From Yamagishiella unicocca (taxonomy: Eukaryota; Chlorophyta; Chlorophyceae; Chlamydomonadales; Volvocaceae), in the NCBI GenBank assembly GCA_003116995.1, contig BDSL01000014.1:372001-436000 (forward strand): a stretch of 64,000 nt of DNA. The letters run 5' to 3'. Below the pieces are notes generated by a model that saw nothing but the letters and a program-made list of their open reading frames with translations, made no database searches and had not been told where the DNA came from. Shown here one piece after another: positions 9,342-22,053 of the stretch. The position numbers were made by a program, and so were the translations under genes. How positions within the stretch are numbered: the stretch's first letter is position 1; every line of letters begins with the position of its first letter.

Positions 9342-12278
9342 GCGGCAGCAGCCCACCCCCCGCCTCGCCTCGCCTTGCCTCCCTGGAGCGACGACGATCA
9401 CCGCATGGCAGCCGGCAGCGTGGTCGCACACCATGGGGTGCGGCTGTTGGATTGGTTTCGGAGCCGGGGTGTCTTTGGGCGGACGGCGGTCGAAACCAAC
9501 CCTGGGGGTCGTGCTGCCGCCACGCGAACTTCGTTCCTCGGCCGCTCACCAGTGTGCGCCGCTTGGCAGGGGGGATTTCGAGGGAGACCCGTGGATGCCC
9601 GATGGCAGGGGGGAGGGTTGAGAGGAAACTCGTGGGTCGGCACTACAGCGATGAGCGCTGACCTGCGGCAAACAGGGTGCGGTGAGGGCAAAAAAGTAGG
9701 TTCGTGCGGGCAATGGTCGGGCATGTGGGTCGGCCGTAGCCGCCGCTCGCCTTTGCCTCCTTCCCATCTTGGGTGTTGCCTGCGCCGGCACTGGAACCTG
9801 TTGTGCCCCGCCAACCGCATGCCATGCAATGTGGATGAACTCAATGGACCGTTGAGAAAGAAATGAATGGACTAACGGACGGTCGGTTTGCTGGTTGGTT
9901 TGCCGTGCATGGGTAGAGAGGAACAGAGAGGAACGTGCCGCGGGAGGGGGCAGCGAACGGAAGGTGTCGTATGTTACAAAATCTGTTTCGAGGTGTTTGC
10001 GGTGTTTGGTGGTCGGATGAACTTAACAGCGGTGGACTATAGCAGGGTACCGTGTGTAGTCGTATGTCTGGCATCGTTGTCGAACCCGCTGTCAGCGGTA
10101 CGTGTGTGTGTATGTGTGTATAAGTAGTAACCGTGAGAAATCTAGGGCTAGAAAAACCAAGGTAGAGCGGACGAAGCACGTGTATTGGCGTGCCCGGGTA
10201 GGTCATAGCAACCGGGCATGCCTCTTAACCGCCGGGCATGCTTCTCAACCGCCCACCAATAAGGCGAGGACCGAGGACAGCAGCGCACCGTGCGAGCCAA
10301 GCTTCCAAAATGGGTCAAGCTACTAAGCACGTCGCATCGCATAGGACTAATGTATGAGTTGTTAACATAAGAACGCGGACATAACGTCCGGTATAGATTT
10401 GACTGGGTCAACCCCGTACTTCACTGTAACCGTTACTGTAACCGTCACTACTACCGTACTACCGTGTGCAAACGGTAATGTAAAACGGCCCCGTGGGAGG
10501 AAGCTGCAAGCGTCCCCCACAGCAACGCAAATAATGATAATGATCATGACAACGATGCTGATGACGACCGCATGCCATGCCACCAAATGGACATAAAGGA
10601 AACTAAAACAACGGGCGGCGTATGACGTCCTCCACAAAAGCGCCCGACTCGATGCGCTTGTTTGGGTACCAAAACACACCCACCAAGCGCGCGCGTGCGC
10701 GCTCGGGTGCGGATGCGAGGGGTTATGCAGCACACACGTACGGTATCCCGGCTGCGAGATGCGGAGGCAGCGGTGAGCGTGGTGCGGCGGCGAGGCGCGC
10801 GCAAGCCCGCTTCGCAGGCCCGTTAAATTAATCTCACTATTCGCTCGTATACGCAATTCGCTCGTACTGGAAGCTTCCGAGACCTGCATTGCGCGCACCG
10901 GGGGTTCTCCAGCCAGCATCACCATCACCTGGGTGCTGCTTCGGCAGCGCCAAACAACGACGTCCCGAAGCAATGCAGCACCAACGCGCTGCTAGTTTTG
11001 GCGCAACCTGCCCGCGTGCCACCGCGCCAGTCGTCGCCTGCAAGCATCACCAATACTAGTGCCGTATAATGTATTAATGACCAGCCGCGAGGTGCCGGTA
11101 TCGCGCAGGTGCTTAGGAATTGTGTTCCTCACTCGACTCAACATCGCTCGATGGGCGACTCCCAAGGTACCTGAAAAACGTCCCTGCAGTCTCTCTCCCA
11201 CACCACCCACCATCCTGCACATAAGCAAATCACCCTCGTTGCGCCCAGCTGGCGACAAAGAGACCCAGCGCTCGTTTGCCACCCCCCCCCGGCAGGGGTT
11301 TTCATCCCCCCCCCCCCGGCAGGGAGGAGCTGGCCCTTCCCCGGGGTTGCACCTGCCAGTGATTCATTTCGAACCTTTTGCCGTACCGTACGGAGAAAAA
11401 ACCTCAACACTAACGAGCGGCCGCTACCCGGTGCGTACGTCGACGCTCGGGTAAACCGCGGCCACCATCCGGTCCGTACGTACGGCAACGCACATACAGC
11501 ATGACCCCGGCCGTAAGACACAGGGGGGTCAACACATGCAACCCAGCGCTGGATCCGCTGCCCGATATGCGGGGTAATGTAATGCTATCGCGAACTTATG
11601 TGTCGTTGCGCGTCAGCCATCGCAATTCGTACCACCCTTCTGCGGTGGCAGCTAACCCAGTGTGCGCATTCGGCGCCGCCCAAACTGTGGGCTATGGGGT
11701 ATTAGCAAGATCTCAATTCCATCAGAAGCCACACATCCCCTCTAAGTCCCCACATCCCCTGAAGGCGGACCTGCACTGGCAGTGCTATTCGTCTTCGCTA
11801 CTACAGCCGCAAGCTCGCGACCGGACACAAACCTGCCTCCCTGCTCCTCACACCGTGCATTCGTGCTGTGTGTTTTCTCCCCCACAATGGCGAGCTCGTC
11901 AGTTGGCAGTTAGCACCCCCACGCGCTTCCCCCCCCCTTCCCCGTTGTGCTGCACTGAAAGCCAGGGTTACGACCGGACCTTTGCCCGGGGGGAAGGGAG
12001 GACGATGTGTGCACCGATGCTGGACGTGCCGTACACAAGCCCCAACCCCCGGCGTCACTTGCCGTACAAGCCCTTTAGAAACCAATCGCGGACATCCCGC
12101 GTATGCACGCCCTGGCGGGAGCCAGCCGCCATGTCCTCCAGCCTCCGGCCCTCCACCTACCCGCGCATCATGCACTGCACGTCACGCTCCCTCCTCTCAC
12201 CCCCCCTCCCCTCGCCCTTTCCAGCTGCTTTTCCACACCCTCCGCCCCCCATTGCACGTTTCGCACCACTGGGCCCCC
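9342..12278. other. Convergent 3' flanks of the BASS4-like and MGGCASS genes
   Basis: Nearly 3 kb without a supported gene. It contains two GAGGAAA-CCCGTGG repeat modules (9571-9640), a patch with ccgttactgtaaccgt repeats (10420-10460), and AT-richer unique sequence at 9960-11160. Long ORFs on either strand from 11.5 kb are low-complexity shadows. A 3' extension of the MGGCASS gene into this region cannot be excluded, because I saw no TTACA (minus-strand TGTAA) between 10400 and 12279. Confidence 0.4.
10425..10429 (+). terminator. Candidate poly(A) signal TGTAA (BASS4-like gene)
   Basis: First plus-strand TGTAA I found after the stop, about 1.08 kb downstream, repeated at 10437. Such a long 3' UTR makes it tentative. 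Confidence 0.25.
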
Positions 12279-15200
12279 TCAGCGCGTCGCACTCGTCACC
12301 ACGACGACTCCTTCCGGTCGCCGCGGTATCCCGGCCCCGCCGCCCCGGGGGCTCCCCAGCGGGCCCCCCATCCCCCGGGGGCTCCCAAGCGCGCCCGAAA
12401 CCCCAACCGCGCTGCGAGCCGCCCTGGTCGCATCCCCCCCTTGCTCCGGCGTCGCTACCCCAAGCCGCTGCAGGGAGGCCAGCAAGCGAGCGGCACGGCC
12501 CGCAACCCGGCTTCCTGAAGCCCCCCCCGCCCCGCCACCGGCGCCTCCAGACAAGAGCCCGTCGGTGCTGCCCTCCCGAGGCGCCTCCCCGCCAGCGATG
12601 TTGCCGCTGGCCGACAGCCCCGGGCTGGGTCCCGTCCATGCCGCGCTGCCGAGCATCTCGTGCAGCTGCCGCCCGGGCCCCCCCTGGCTGTTCTGCAGCC
12701 GGCTATTGCTCCGCGTCAGCGGCAGCGGCGCGCTGGCGCGGTGCTCCAGGTTGGGCGACACGCGCACCCGGCGGGAGAGATCGGGGGAGGGCACGCCGCG
12801 GGGCCGTTGCACCGCCGGCACCACGAGCATCTCCACGCCGCCGAAGTGGACTTGCGAGGCGGAGTTCGTCACCGAGACCTCGGCGTCGGTGCGGGTCCGC
12901 GTCGCCGCCAGCGGCGACGCCGCCGCGGCGGCGGCGGCCGCCAGGCCAGTGGTGGCGGCGGCCGAGGTGGCGGCGCCGGCGTGGGTGACGTGGAAGCACC
13001 GCTCGCTGTCGCCTCCTAGGCCGATGGGAGAGCGGCGCGTGTCCGCGCCGACGGGGCTTATGGGGCCGTGGCCGGAGCTGGCAGGTGACATGGCGCGAGA
13101 GGGCGGAGCCACGGAGAGCAGGGAGGCGCCGCTGACGCGGGACACGTGGCTGGGCCTGCGAAAGCGGCAGCAACGGCGGCAGAGGCGGTTGGCGGTTGGG
13201 ACGAACCTGTGACGTGTTGAAGAGGGAAGTTTGCCGCGCACCCATGCGGCACCCGCGCACTCATGCGACACCCACTTGCGGCTCAAGCTCTTGTTGGGGG
13301 TGTAGTCCAGGCGGCGTGAAGCTGTGTCGTCATCGTCGCCGTCACCGTGCTGATGCCGCTGCTTCAAGGACGGCTGCGCCATCAGTATGTTGCTTCGGGA
13401 GGGCTGCGGAGGTAAGCCACGGGACGGGGAGGGGGAGGGGAGAAGGGGAGGGGGAGGGGCCAAGTGTAGGCGAGGTGTCTGAAAGGCCACGCACATGGGC
13501 CCCTCACCTCTGTGCCCCGACCCAAAAGGCGCAAAACCCTAAAACCCAAAACCTAAAGACCCGAAAACCCCAAATCCAAAGACCCTAAACCATAAGACCC
13601 TAAAACCCAACCCACCTGCGACCTCAGCGCCGGCACGTAGTCCAGCACGACGTGTTTCGGAGCCCCTTCCCCGTCCTTGGCGCTCTGCTGCGCACGCTGC
13701 CGAGCCATGGGGCTGTCCAGCATGTTGTGTCGGAGGGGTTGCACGCCGCGCAGGGGCGAGGAGCAGTGCCTGGAGGGAGGGGCGGCCGCGGGAGGGGGTT
13801 TCCACCCTGCAGTCCAGGGAGGGGGTTTCCGCGCTGCAGCTGGAGCCTCATGGCGCGGCCTAGACAAGAAAGCTGGTGCGGGGGGTTCGAGGAAGACCCG
13901 TGGCTGGTGCGGTCGGGCGATGCGCTGGCAGGAGGCGCTGGTCCTTCGGATGGCGCCTTTCCTCCTCCTTGCCGCCTTCCCTCCCCCTCCACTCGCCTCC
14001 TCCACATTGCCCTGGCCCCCCTCCTCCTCCTCCTCCGAAACCCTCCTCCGGCCCTGGTCTCCCTCCTCCTCCTAAGCCCTCCTTACCCCCCCTCCTCTCC
14101 TCGTCCTCCCCGCCCGACCTGGATTCCTCTAGGTAGTAGCCCAGGTCGCTGTTTCTCGTGTTCTGGTGGCCGTGCGCTCGGGGCTCCATAGGGCCCTGCA
14201 AGGCCGACTGGCCCAAGTACGACGCCTCGCTGTAGCGGTGGTCCGTGCGGGGCCGGACGCCCAGCACGGCCGCAGCTGGGCTGATCATATTGGGCAGGCT
14301 GGCGAGCTGGTCGGAGTCGGCGCGAATGCTGGAGTCGGGGCCGGAAGTGCGGCCCGGACCCTCCTCGGCCTCACACTGGCCCTGGCCCTGACCTTCGGGA
14401 GTCATCTGGCGGCGAGACACGGCGCGGGAGGGAACCATGGGTCGGTCTCCGCGCCGCGGGGTGGGGCATGGCTGCGGCGAGGGACGGGCGGGGAGGGGCA
14501 GGTGAGCGGTCGGGGATGCGAGGGGGTGAGGGGGTGAAGAGGTGAGGGGGTGAAGAGGGTGAGGGGGTGAAGGGGTGAGGGGGTGAGGGGGTGAAGGGGT
14601 CAGGGGGGCGGAGCGCGGCGGAACGTTGTGCGAAGAGCGAGGTCAGACGCGTCACGAAGAACAAAGCCGAGGGCGATTTGGGTCGGCGGCGACGGTGGTG
14701 CTGATTGCGGGCGCGGAGTACCCGGGCAGCGCCCGGATGTCCTCCCCAGCAGCAGCTCGTCACCGCGCTCAGAGCGCTGGCACTCAGAGCGCCAGGAGCC
14801 GGCACTCAGAGCGCCAGGAGCCGGCAATGCTGGTGTTAGGTGGCGGCGGTGGCGGCCGTAATGGCGCCTGGTTGAGGGCAAACAGGAGACGACGGCGCCG
14901 GACGCAGACACCAGCCGGCACGCTTACCTCGCCCCCATGGCCGCTGCCCACGTCGTCACCAGTGGCCTGCCGCGACACTACCTCCCGCTCCATGCTCCCG
15001 CGAACAGACCCCACGTCCTCCCCAACCGGAACCACCTCCGCTGCCTCCGCCGCGCCCCGCATGCTCCAGCTGGTGTCGCCCTCGGCGCCGGCGCCGCCGC
15101 CGCCTGCCGTTCCGTGGGCCGCGGCCCTGTCGCTTCCTCTTCCCCCTCCTCCGCTCCCTCCGCCTCCATGGCTCGCGCCATCCTCGCTGCCGTACGGCTT

Positions 15201-16055
15201 CGGAGCGGCAGAGGCCCAGGCAGTGCCGGCGTTCGCCTTGAAGCTCTTCTGCAGGATTGACAGTCGCCGTGCCGTCTCGGCGCGAGCGAGGTCAAAGGAA
15301 TCGTCGGCTGGCTGGATGGCGGTCTCGGGATCGCCGGCCTGCAAACGAGGCGGCATGCCGCGGGGGGCGGGCAGCGACAGCATGGCACTTGGCGGACCAA
15401 TGGGTACCTGGGCGCCCCCGAGGCGCCACAGGAAAGCCTGTTACGACTTACGAGCGCCACCCCGGTTTCTTTCCTGCTTCACTTGCTGGTTCACCGGTTC
15501 ACTCCCTATCCCCTTTCCCACTCCGTCAGCTGTGCGAACGCTCGTCACACCAACTCCCGTTGTTCGCGTACATAGCAACAGTTCCTGACGAGGAAGCCGT
15601 CAGGCGCGAAACGACAAAGCACGCATCCAACACCAGTTGCTTTGCTGCCGTTCAAACGGCCGAACGTCTCTACAAAAAACGCGAAGCTGGCCCTTGAGGT
15701 GGCTAGCGCGCACCTTCAGCAAGTTGCCGCCATGGTACGCCGAGCCGGGTTGGGCCACTGACTCAGCTGCTGGAGCGGGACCAAGACCCAGATGTGCGGC
15801 TTGGGCTGAGGCACGCCGATCTTCATCAGCTCCACGCCGGCTGGCAAAACGTGCGACCAATCCCTTTGAGGTATCGTCCTGGGCCTCGGCTTGCGCAACG
15901 AATGCCGTTGCTATCGTGTCAGCTGTGCTTCGCTTTCCATTTTCTGGAGAAGAGGTGGGTTTCCGGCTGTACGCTGGGGACTCAGACAGGACAGCCGTGC
16001 TTGGAGAGCCCTGGTCGTCACCTCGGCTGGCCGGCGAGCTGGCACAGCCACCCAT
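12279..16055 (-). CDS. Lineage-specific hypothetical protein with acylation-type N-terminus (MGGCASS)
   Basis: Minus-strand exons 16055-15714, 15338-14928, 14405-14119, 13769-13616, 13403-13276 and 13155-12279 join in frame to give 732 residues. I do not recognise the family. The N-terminus MGGCASSP fits dual acylation: Gly2 for N-myristoylation after Met removal and Cys4 for palmitoylation, which would place the protein at a membrane. The remainder looks disordered and rich in Ser, Pro, Gly and Arg. It has phosphorylation-like islands: ADDSFDLARAETARRLSILQ in exon 2, HNMLDSPMARQRAQQS in exon 4, RRLDYTPNKSLSRK in exon 5, and repeated SPRG motifs near the end. Frame consistency over five introns and protein-like islands in every exon support a real gene. 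The start of exon 3 is the weakest boundary. Confidence 0.6.
13531..13611. repeat. Degenerate telomere-like CCCTAAAA tract in an intron
   Basis: Contains CCCTAAAA at about 13538 and 13599, and several variants (cctaaag, ccgaaaacccc, ccctaaacc). The volvocine telomere repeat is TTTTAGGG, so this resembles a decayed interstitial telomeric tract. It lies between exons 4 and 5 of the MGGCASS gene. Confidence 0.6.
14510..14600. repeat. GAGGGGGTGAA low-complexity tract
   Basis: Short irregular repeats of gagggggtgaagaggtg within an intron of the MGGCASS gene. Confidence 0.8.
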
Positions 16056-16864
16056 GTTTGTAGCGTCTAAAAGTTAGGGATGACAAGGCTGCGGGGAGAC
16101 TTCCACGAGGAGATGAGGCGTCAGGACGAGGATTGGCAACACAATACAACGCAGACAGCTATCCAATGGAGTCTCAGGCATCAACAGTAATCTGTATGTC
16201 TAGGCAATCATGTCATAAGTCGCTGTGGTAGAACGAGAATTAGCTTTGTCCAGTTAGGTTATCGAGTGCGGCACGTCTGACACAGTTGACAAAGAGGGTT
16301 TTGTCCCTTTCTGCTTCAAGGGATTCTTACACTGCAGGCACTAGACGACTTGACTTTATCCAAACGGCTTATGTCGTCACTAAAGCTGTGGTTCTGTCCG
16401 GGCACATATCGTCCACGCCCTGCTGCGAAAGCTGCAAAAAGCTGCAATAATAATTTAGGTTTGTACGTAACAAATCTGTGCAATGCAAACCGTTTGATGC
16501 TTCTTTCGCCTCCACAAGGCCCTCCGTGCGTGCAATAATCCCAGGGTTCCAAATGCATTTGCAGCGTTTTGAAATAACACGTTTAATAAAAAAAGTGGCA
16601 TTGCTTGGCTCCACGGCCCTTATGTTGGTTACCATGGCGAATGGCGGCATGGGCCGGTTGAGCCGATTGCAACAAGCCAAACACCGCAAGGCCTGGGAAA
16701 GTTTTGGCTAGCACAAACACATGTAGACTGTACCAAAACCTAGACATATAGTGCCCGCATCAGTGTCCAATCCTCCTATCCCTACAGTACGTGCCGTTCC
16801 TGACGACCTGAATGATGAGCGTCAACACGACAACACCAGACCGTGGCTTTCCTATGAATCAGTT

Positions 16865-17231
16865 GTTACAGGGTCCGCAAGTCCGGGCGAGCCCAGGACA
16901 AAAGGGCTATACGCAATACGCTAATCCGAGACCGTACGAGAAGCCAGCGGAGAGTTTTCTGTATGCATTATTACAAGCGTAGTATGTAAACTGAGTCCCA
17001 CGTCTTTCTGTTGCTTGAAAGTGTGGGGCTGGCAGCTCGCACATGTCGGCCTGCGAGGACCGTCGTCCAGGGTCGTGCCGTTCACTGCAGGAACGTCAGC
17101 GCCAATTCCGGCAATTCGTGACGCGCTACTCAGCATACAATGCCGCGCTTTACCATCGATAAATCGTGTGAGCATACACCTACATGTGAAGCGCATAGTC
17201 TCCTATCCAAATTGCTTGTGGACACTGTAAC
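16865..17231. mobile_element. Candidate MITE-like element with 17-bp terminal inverted repeats
   Basis: The left end gttacagggtccgcaag (16865-16881) and right end cttgtggacactgtaac (17215-17231) are inverted repeats with two mismatches. The 367-bp interior has no ORF of note. Related termini occur at about 17563 (gttactgcgtcctcaagccc) and, inverted, at about 22751-22775. No target-site duplication was recognised. Confidence 0.4.
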
Positions 17232-18963
17232 GTCACATTATATCGGGCAAGGTTTTTTCTCTATAACCTAGACCGATCGGTTCAACCAGTTTCCCAGATA
17301 ATATTTCACAGATGCCTCTATGTCCCATGAAGGCATGGTGCCGGTATAGGGCCCGCGCGATGTGGGTTAAATTTCTTGATGTGCGAGATGCTTTCTTGAA
17401 CGGATACGTTCGCTCTAAGCCCAGCCGAACTCAGCCATAGAGCGCTACCTCTCGGCCGAAGGTGTGTCACAGTAGGAACAGTGTAGCGCTGGCTTCTCCG
17501 TGCTTCTCGTACGGTGAGATTTCCGTAGATTTCTTTATGCGGCCCCGTCTCCAGTAATCTGCGTTACTGCGTCCTCAAGCCCGGGCGAGGACAGGACAAG
17601 AGGGAAACCCACTGTACGTAGAGAGACCTCACTGTACGAGAAACCAGCGTTAGCAGCCAGCAGACGCCCCAAAAGTCACGTAAACAGGACATCCCTCCTC
17701 GTCCATAAAGGCGGGGCTCCCAAAAAAAGGACAACCCAGGCACGCTAAGGCCCAACGCAGGGAAAACGGTGGGAGCAGACAGCCCGGACCGACGGGCTGG
17801 GGACCGAAAACCCCGGCGGCCCAAGGCACGACCCATACGCAAAAAAAGCTCAACCGAAAGCCGGCGAAACAATGCACCGTCTGGAGCCGAAAAGTAACCT
17901 TATTGGCCCCCTTTCGGCCTTTAAACAGCACAAACACACGTGATGAAAGTTCGACACATAGGGCTCTTCTCTCACTGACATATATACGGAACGTCGTTCA
18001 TGAAAACCGCAAACGGGACACTGATACTGAACTCCGACTGCACAGAAAGTCTGGAATGTTGTTCCTATCACATCAGATAAACTACGGATACAGCTTCGTT
18101 GATAAGCGGACAGAAAACACCATCCGCGCTCCACCTCGCACCTATTTGTGGGGCACTCTGTTCCCGCGGGGAGAGGACGACCGAGCTACGACCGCACTCG
18201 TACCGCGACGCGGCACGGGGGCCAAAACGAGCCTTACTACTACCCAACCGAAGTTGAATCGAAACGCTGATGACTATTGATGGTTTAGACGGTAATTTGT
18301 TGATGACGGTGAAATGACGTGACAGGCGGAGGCGTTTCCATGGCCCCACATCGATATATCCCAGCGCCCGCGCGATCTATCAAGCGAGTACAGGGTGTTG
18401 AGCACGCTCGCCGGGACAACCTCCTGACAAAAGATATGGATGCATTTCTCAGTATCTACCGGTATTGTTCGGTGATGAGCCCTCTTTCCTCCCGTCTGGG
18501 ACTGGAGATCTGTGGAGTCACTGCACTAGTCGCTTATTCATCAGTCCCAACCCAAGTCCGGGTTGCAAACACGTATAAACAGGCCCGGTGAACGATACGT
18601 TTCGCATGATGTCCGTGTCACTGGAGGTTCAACAGCTGCAGCGACCACAGCAACCACAGCCTGAATGCCAAACAGCCATCGCTTCCTGATAAGTTACAAA
18701 AGAGCACACCACGGGCGAACCTCCACCATCCGGTGCAGATGCGGATCCCGTTGTCCGCGAATCCCCCCGCCTCCTTTCATGGTACAGCAGCGGGGCCAGC
18801 TAAGTAATGCATGGCAAGGACCACGAGGCCGTGCGGGCCTACCCTCCGACCACCTCTCCCATCGCTTTGTCGACCAGTATTTCCATTTCACGCATACGCT
18901 AGCGCGGCCTATTGGCGGGCAGGCACAATGATTAAAGAAACACCCTGGTTGTGCGTGCAAAAT

Positions 18964-18995
18964 TGTAAGCAGCCGCTCCCGCGGAGCGGCTTACA
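18964..18995. repeat. Short hairpin with TGTAA and TTACA arms
   Basis: Imperfect inverted repeat tgtaagcagccgctcc / ggagcggcttaca with a 2-nt bulge. A TGTAA is exposed at the start on each strand. Confidence 0.55.
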
Positions 18996-20083
18996 CAGCC
19001 TCCCACGGTGTTCGCCTAAGCGATGAGTCTCCCTGGCCTAGCAGATACAACAATAACCCGGGCGCCGATTACCAACTGGCAGCTACTATGGCCCAGCCGC
19101 CAACGCCCATGCACGTGCTCTCGGCGCGCAGCCGACCAACGGTCGGCCTACCTTTATTTGCCACGGCCTCCGCCGGGCCGACCTTCATTGCACAAAAAGC
19201 AACAATCACGCATCGAATGAACAGGATTCGCAATGGCTACATTTCAATCACATCATCTCCAGCCGCCGCGCCCTCGACACTACTACTACATGTAGTAACA
19301 CACTCGCTCAAAATGGAGACCAAACCAGGGCCCCGCCCTACTGCTGAGAAACAAGGAGCTATCAGCAAGCAGGACACGACCCTTAAGAGGAAAAAACTGC
19401 TTACGTTTCTGACACGCGACGGATGATCAGCAGCGCTTGGCGGGCCTACTCCTCCATCACTCGTTTATTCACAGAACCGGAACGCCCACACAATGAACCC
19501 CCAGATTTAATATTATGACGTCTGTCAACCCGACACGACATTAAGCTTAGGCACGAGCGAAAGACACAACACGCACACGAAAAAAAGTTGGACAAAGCAG
19601 CGATCACCAACTGCACGAAACGCTCAGTCAAACATTTTTTGGACACATTTTGCAGCACATGCCAGCATGCGGCTGGCCACATTCGCACAGCCTTATTGAC
19701 TGTTCAAGAAGCTTGGGTCGTGCATGCACGAAACGCTTTCGCCCCCTGCAGCATCTACACTACTCACGGACAAGACCAGCCCACACACAGTCCAGCCCGC
19801 ACATCGCGGCACACCAGACAGCCTCGCTGCTAGCTCCGAACCATACGCTCGCGCAGCTGACAATGCCGCCAGGGCAGCTCGCACGTAATCGGCTCTCCGC
19901 AGCAAAACCTCCCGTGCGCGTGGTGTGTTGATAGCTCCGGTCGCACGTGGGTACCCCTCAAGAGCACTGGGGCGTGCGGAGTGCAGGGCGCAGCACTACA
20001 CCTCAGGGTGGGCCCGCTGCGCGTTTGCAGGCAGCTAATGGCGGCAGCAGGCGCGCCACCCGCGGCCCAATACAGGCACCGGC

Positions 20084-20133
20084 TGTAAGCTGGGGTTCTT
20101 ACGCCTTCCTGTCATCCGCGGTTACGCCTTTTC
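20084..20133 (-). mobile_element. Partial copy of the foldback repeat found at 44959-45252
   Basis: The plus strand reads tgtaagctggggttcttacg, then ccttcctgtcat and ggttacgcctttt. Reversed, this matches 44959-45007 almost base for base. The copy sits just past the stop of the MGQCSS gene. Confidence 0.75.
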
Positions 20134-20137
20134 ATGC

Positions 20138-20142
20138 TTACA
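20138..20142 (-). terminator. Candidate poly(A) signal TGTAA (MGQCSS gene)
   Basis: TTACA on the plus strand, 110 bases after the stop of the minus-strand gene and adjacent to the foldback-repeat copy. Confidence 0.45.
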
Positions 20143-20251
20143 CCGGCAGCCTACCAGTGGCAGCCTACCAGTGCCGCGCCCTTACCAACCCCAGCCTCTT
20201 CCACGACCTGATCCCGCTCCGAGCGCTATCCAGCCGCAGTCGACCCTCCTC

Positions 20252-21448
20252 CTACATCCTGGTAGGAAGCGCTGGTGCCTCAGTGCGTTTCCCACACGAG
20301 AGAAGTTTCTCAAGCCGCTCATTGGAATCAATATATGCCAATTGCAGATCAGCCTCCGCTCGCTTCGGTTCCTTGCCCGCATCCGGCGCGGTGTCCGCCT
20401 CGTTGCTCAACGTCGAGCCATGTTCAGGCAGCGGAGCCATTGCCTCTATGCTCGTCCCACGCGCCTCCATGGATTGTGACGAGTTCATAATGCCGCCGAC
20501 GCTGCTGCCGCGGCCCATGCGCAGGGCGAGAAGTGCGGTGCATGTGTGGTCGTCTATGCTTGGTCGCAGAGCCGCCAGATCATATTCCTGCGCGAGGGGC
20601 TGTTGGATACTGTTATGAACGCTAAATCGCGCAATATTGCAGCTAAGGCGCACCCCATGCCTGATTGGCTTTCCCGCCCCCCGCGTTAAAGCTGTTGAGC
20701 ATCATAGGGGCCGCTGATGAAATAGTTGCAGCCCCTAAGACATGCCCGCACGCCCAGGGGCCCTTGAGCATCGCCTTATAAGTAGTCCCAAATAGACGGT
20801 GTGTCGCTTGTACACTTACAGACCCAACCCGTCCACATCGCCGCACGTACCGCCAACCACATCACTCCCCACCGCTACGGTGTTAACCCCCTCCCAGGGC
20901 ATCGTCAGAATCTTCGGCAACAACACGCCCGTGACGTTTCGACCACCGTAAGGTCAACCCAAGTGCAAGCACAGCTATTTGAAGCAGGAAGGTACAGAAC
21001 TCAACGATGTTATCGTTAAACTACAGGAAAGAGGCGGGAAGGTGTCGAGCACTGCAACTGACATTACCCGCGCAGTATTGATGCCAAAGGTGCCTTCCGG
21101 CAAGGCAAACAGTAGCACAGTGACGACCCAGAATTGGAGCTTACCTCATGCTGCCGAGGATCATTATTCCTGCCAGGTTGGCCGCTTGCTGCCTTTGTCG
21201 CCACAGGTTGGGCAGGTCCCGCAGCGCCCTCGTCTATGGCCCGCCTCTGCTGCCTTGGCATTGACATTTGTGGCGCAACAATGTCGTCGTCGTTCTGTGG
21301 GGTTGTAAGTGCGATTAAAGAATGGACAAAATTCCAAGGCTGAACAACAAGCACGAACCTCTTCCTCGTCAATAGCAGGCGCATCGAACTGGTCCGGGTC
21401 TTCCGACTTGTTGCGCTGCTGCTTTGTGGTGCTGCTGCATTGGCCCAT
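20252..21448 (-). CDS. Small hypothetical protein with acylation-type N-terminus (MGQCSS)
   Basis: Minus-strand exons 21448-21359, 21294-21145 and 20587-20252 (TAG) join at phase 0 to give 191 residues. MGQCSSTTKQQ carries Gly2 and Cys4 for predicted myristoylation plus palmitoylation. It is followed by an acidic, charged, probably disordered chain (SEDPDQFDAPAIDEEE, NDDDIVAPQMS) and a C-terminal part with possible helix (AEADLQLAYIDSNERLEKLL). No family is recognised. The 557-base second intron could hide a further exon. The gene lies on the same strand as the MGGCASS gene about 4 kb away; shared ancestry is not evident beyond the first residues. Confidence 0.5.
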
Positions 21449-22053
21449 TGAGTGATACTCGTCCGAGTGGCCGAAAGGCCGTTGGGAACGAGGAAGTTGG
21501 TGGCCCCGTTTGCTTATAGGTTGCAACCAAGGATGTCTTTTTACAGCGCTACCAATGGGCGCAAGCAAGTAACCTAGCGTGGGTTGACACTTTGGTAGCG
21601 CATCAAAGAACAATTAGCCAGACTTCAACGTACGCTACACTCACGTAACGGACAGGTAACATCGACACGAGGGCAAATATTGTCTATGTCCCACGGTCAT
21701 CAGAATACTGTCACATGTCCGTACGACAATCGACTTTGTACTGTCAATCAGCGTTAGCCGTATCCGTTTTTCCCTTTCCGGAGTGTTCGTACGGCTCAAA
21801 TATACACCATCCGTAACCTAGCGTGTTGTGAAAGCCGAAGGCGCATTCCCATGTTTCCCAAAGCCCGTTCCGTCGTACCAGAATTACAAAAGGAGGAATT
21901 CGTGCAGGCACGTTTGCTAAACAGTATTGCAACCAGGCTAATTTGCTACGGCAAGGAACGCAAGCGAAAAACTGGTACTACACCGTCGACTGCATCGCCA
22001 GGTTGAACGAGTGCACGTAACATCGGCGATAAGGAGAGAGTAACAGGCGTGAA

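Larger units (their letters stand above)
16056..20251. other. Gene-poor, repeat-bearing region
   Basis: Over 4 kb with lower GC than the neighbouring genes and no convincing exon chain; the ORFs here are short and show no family resemblance. It holds an inverted-repeat-bounded element (16865-17231), a related direct copy at about 17563-17660, a hairpin with TGTAA/TTACA ends (18964-18995), and a partial foldback-repeat copy (20084-20133). The first few hundred bases probably include the 5' UTR and promoter of the MGGCASS gene. Confidence 0.5.

Noticed and set aside
10418..10470. Repeated ccgttactgtaaccgt, possible binding-site array
   Set aside because: Simple-sequence composition explains it and no gene context supports a regulatory role.
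11501..13212. Plus-strand ORFs of 369-495 residues
   Set aside because: They are antisense shadows of the MGGCASS gene exons; the minus-strand exon chain is in phase and these are not.
17650..18134. Minus-strand ORFs with several Cys pairs, suggestive of a zinc finger
   Set aside because: Cys spacing fits no zinc-binding pattern I know and the ORFs are short and isolated in repeat-bearing DNA.
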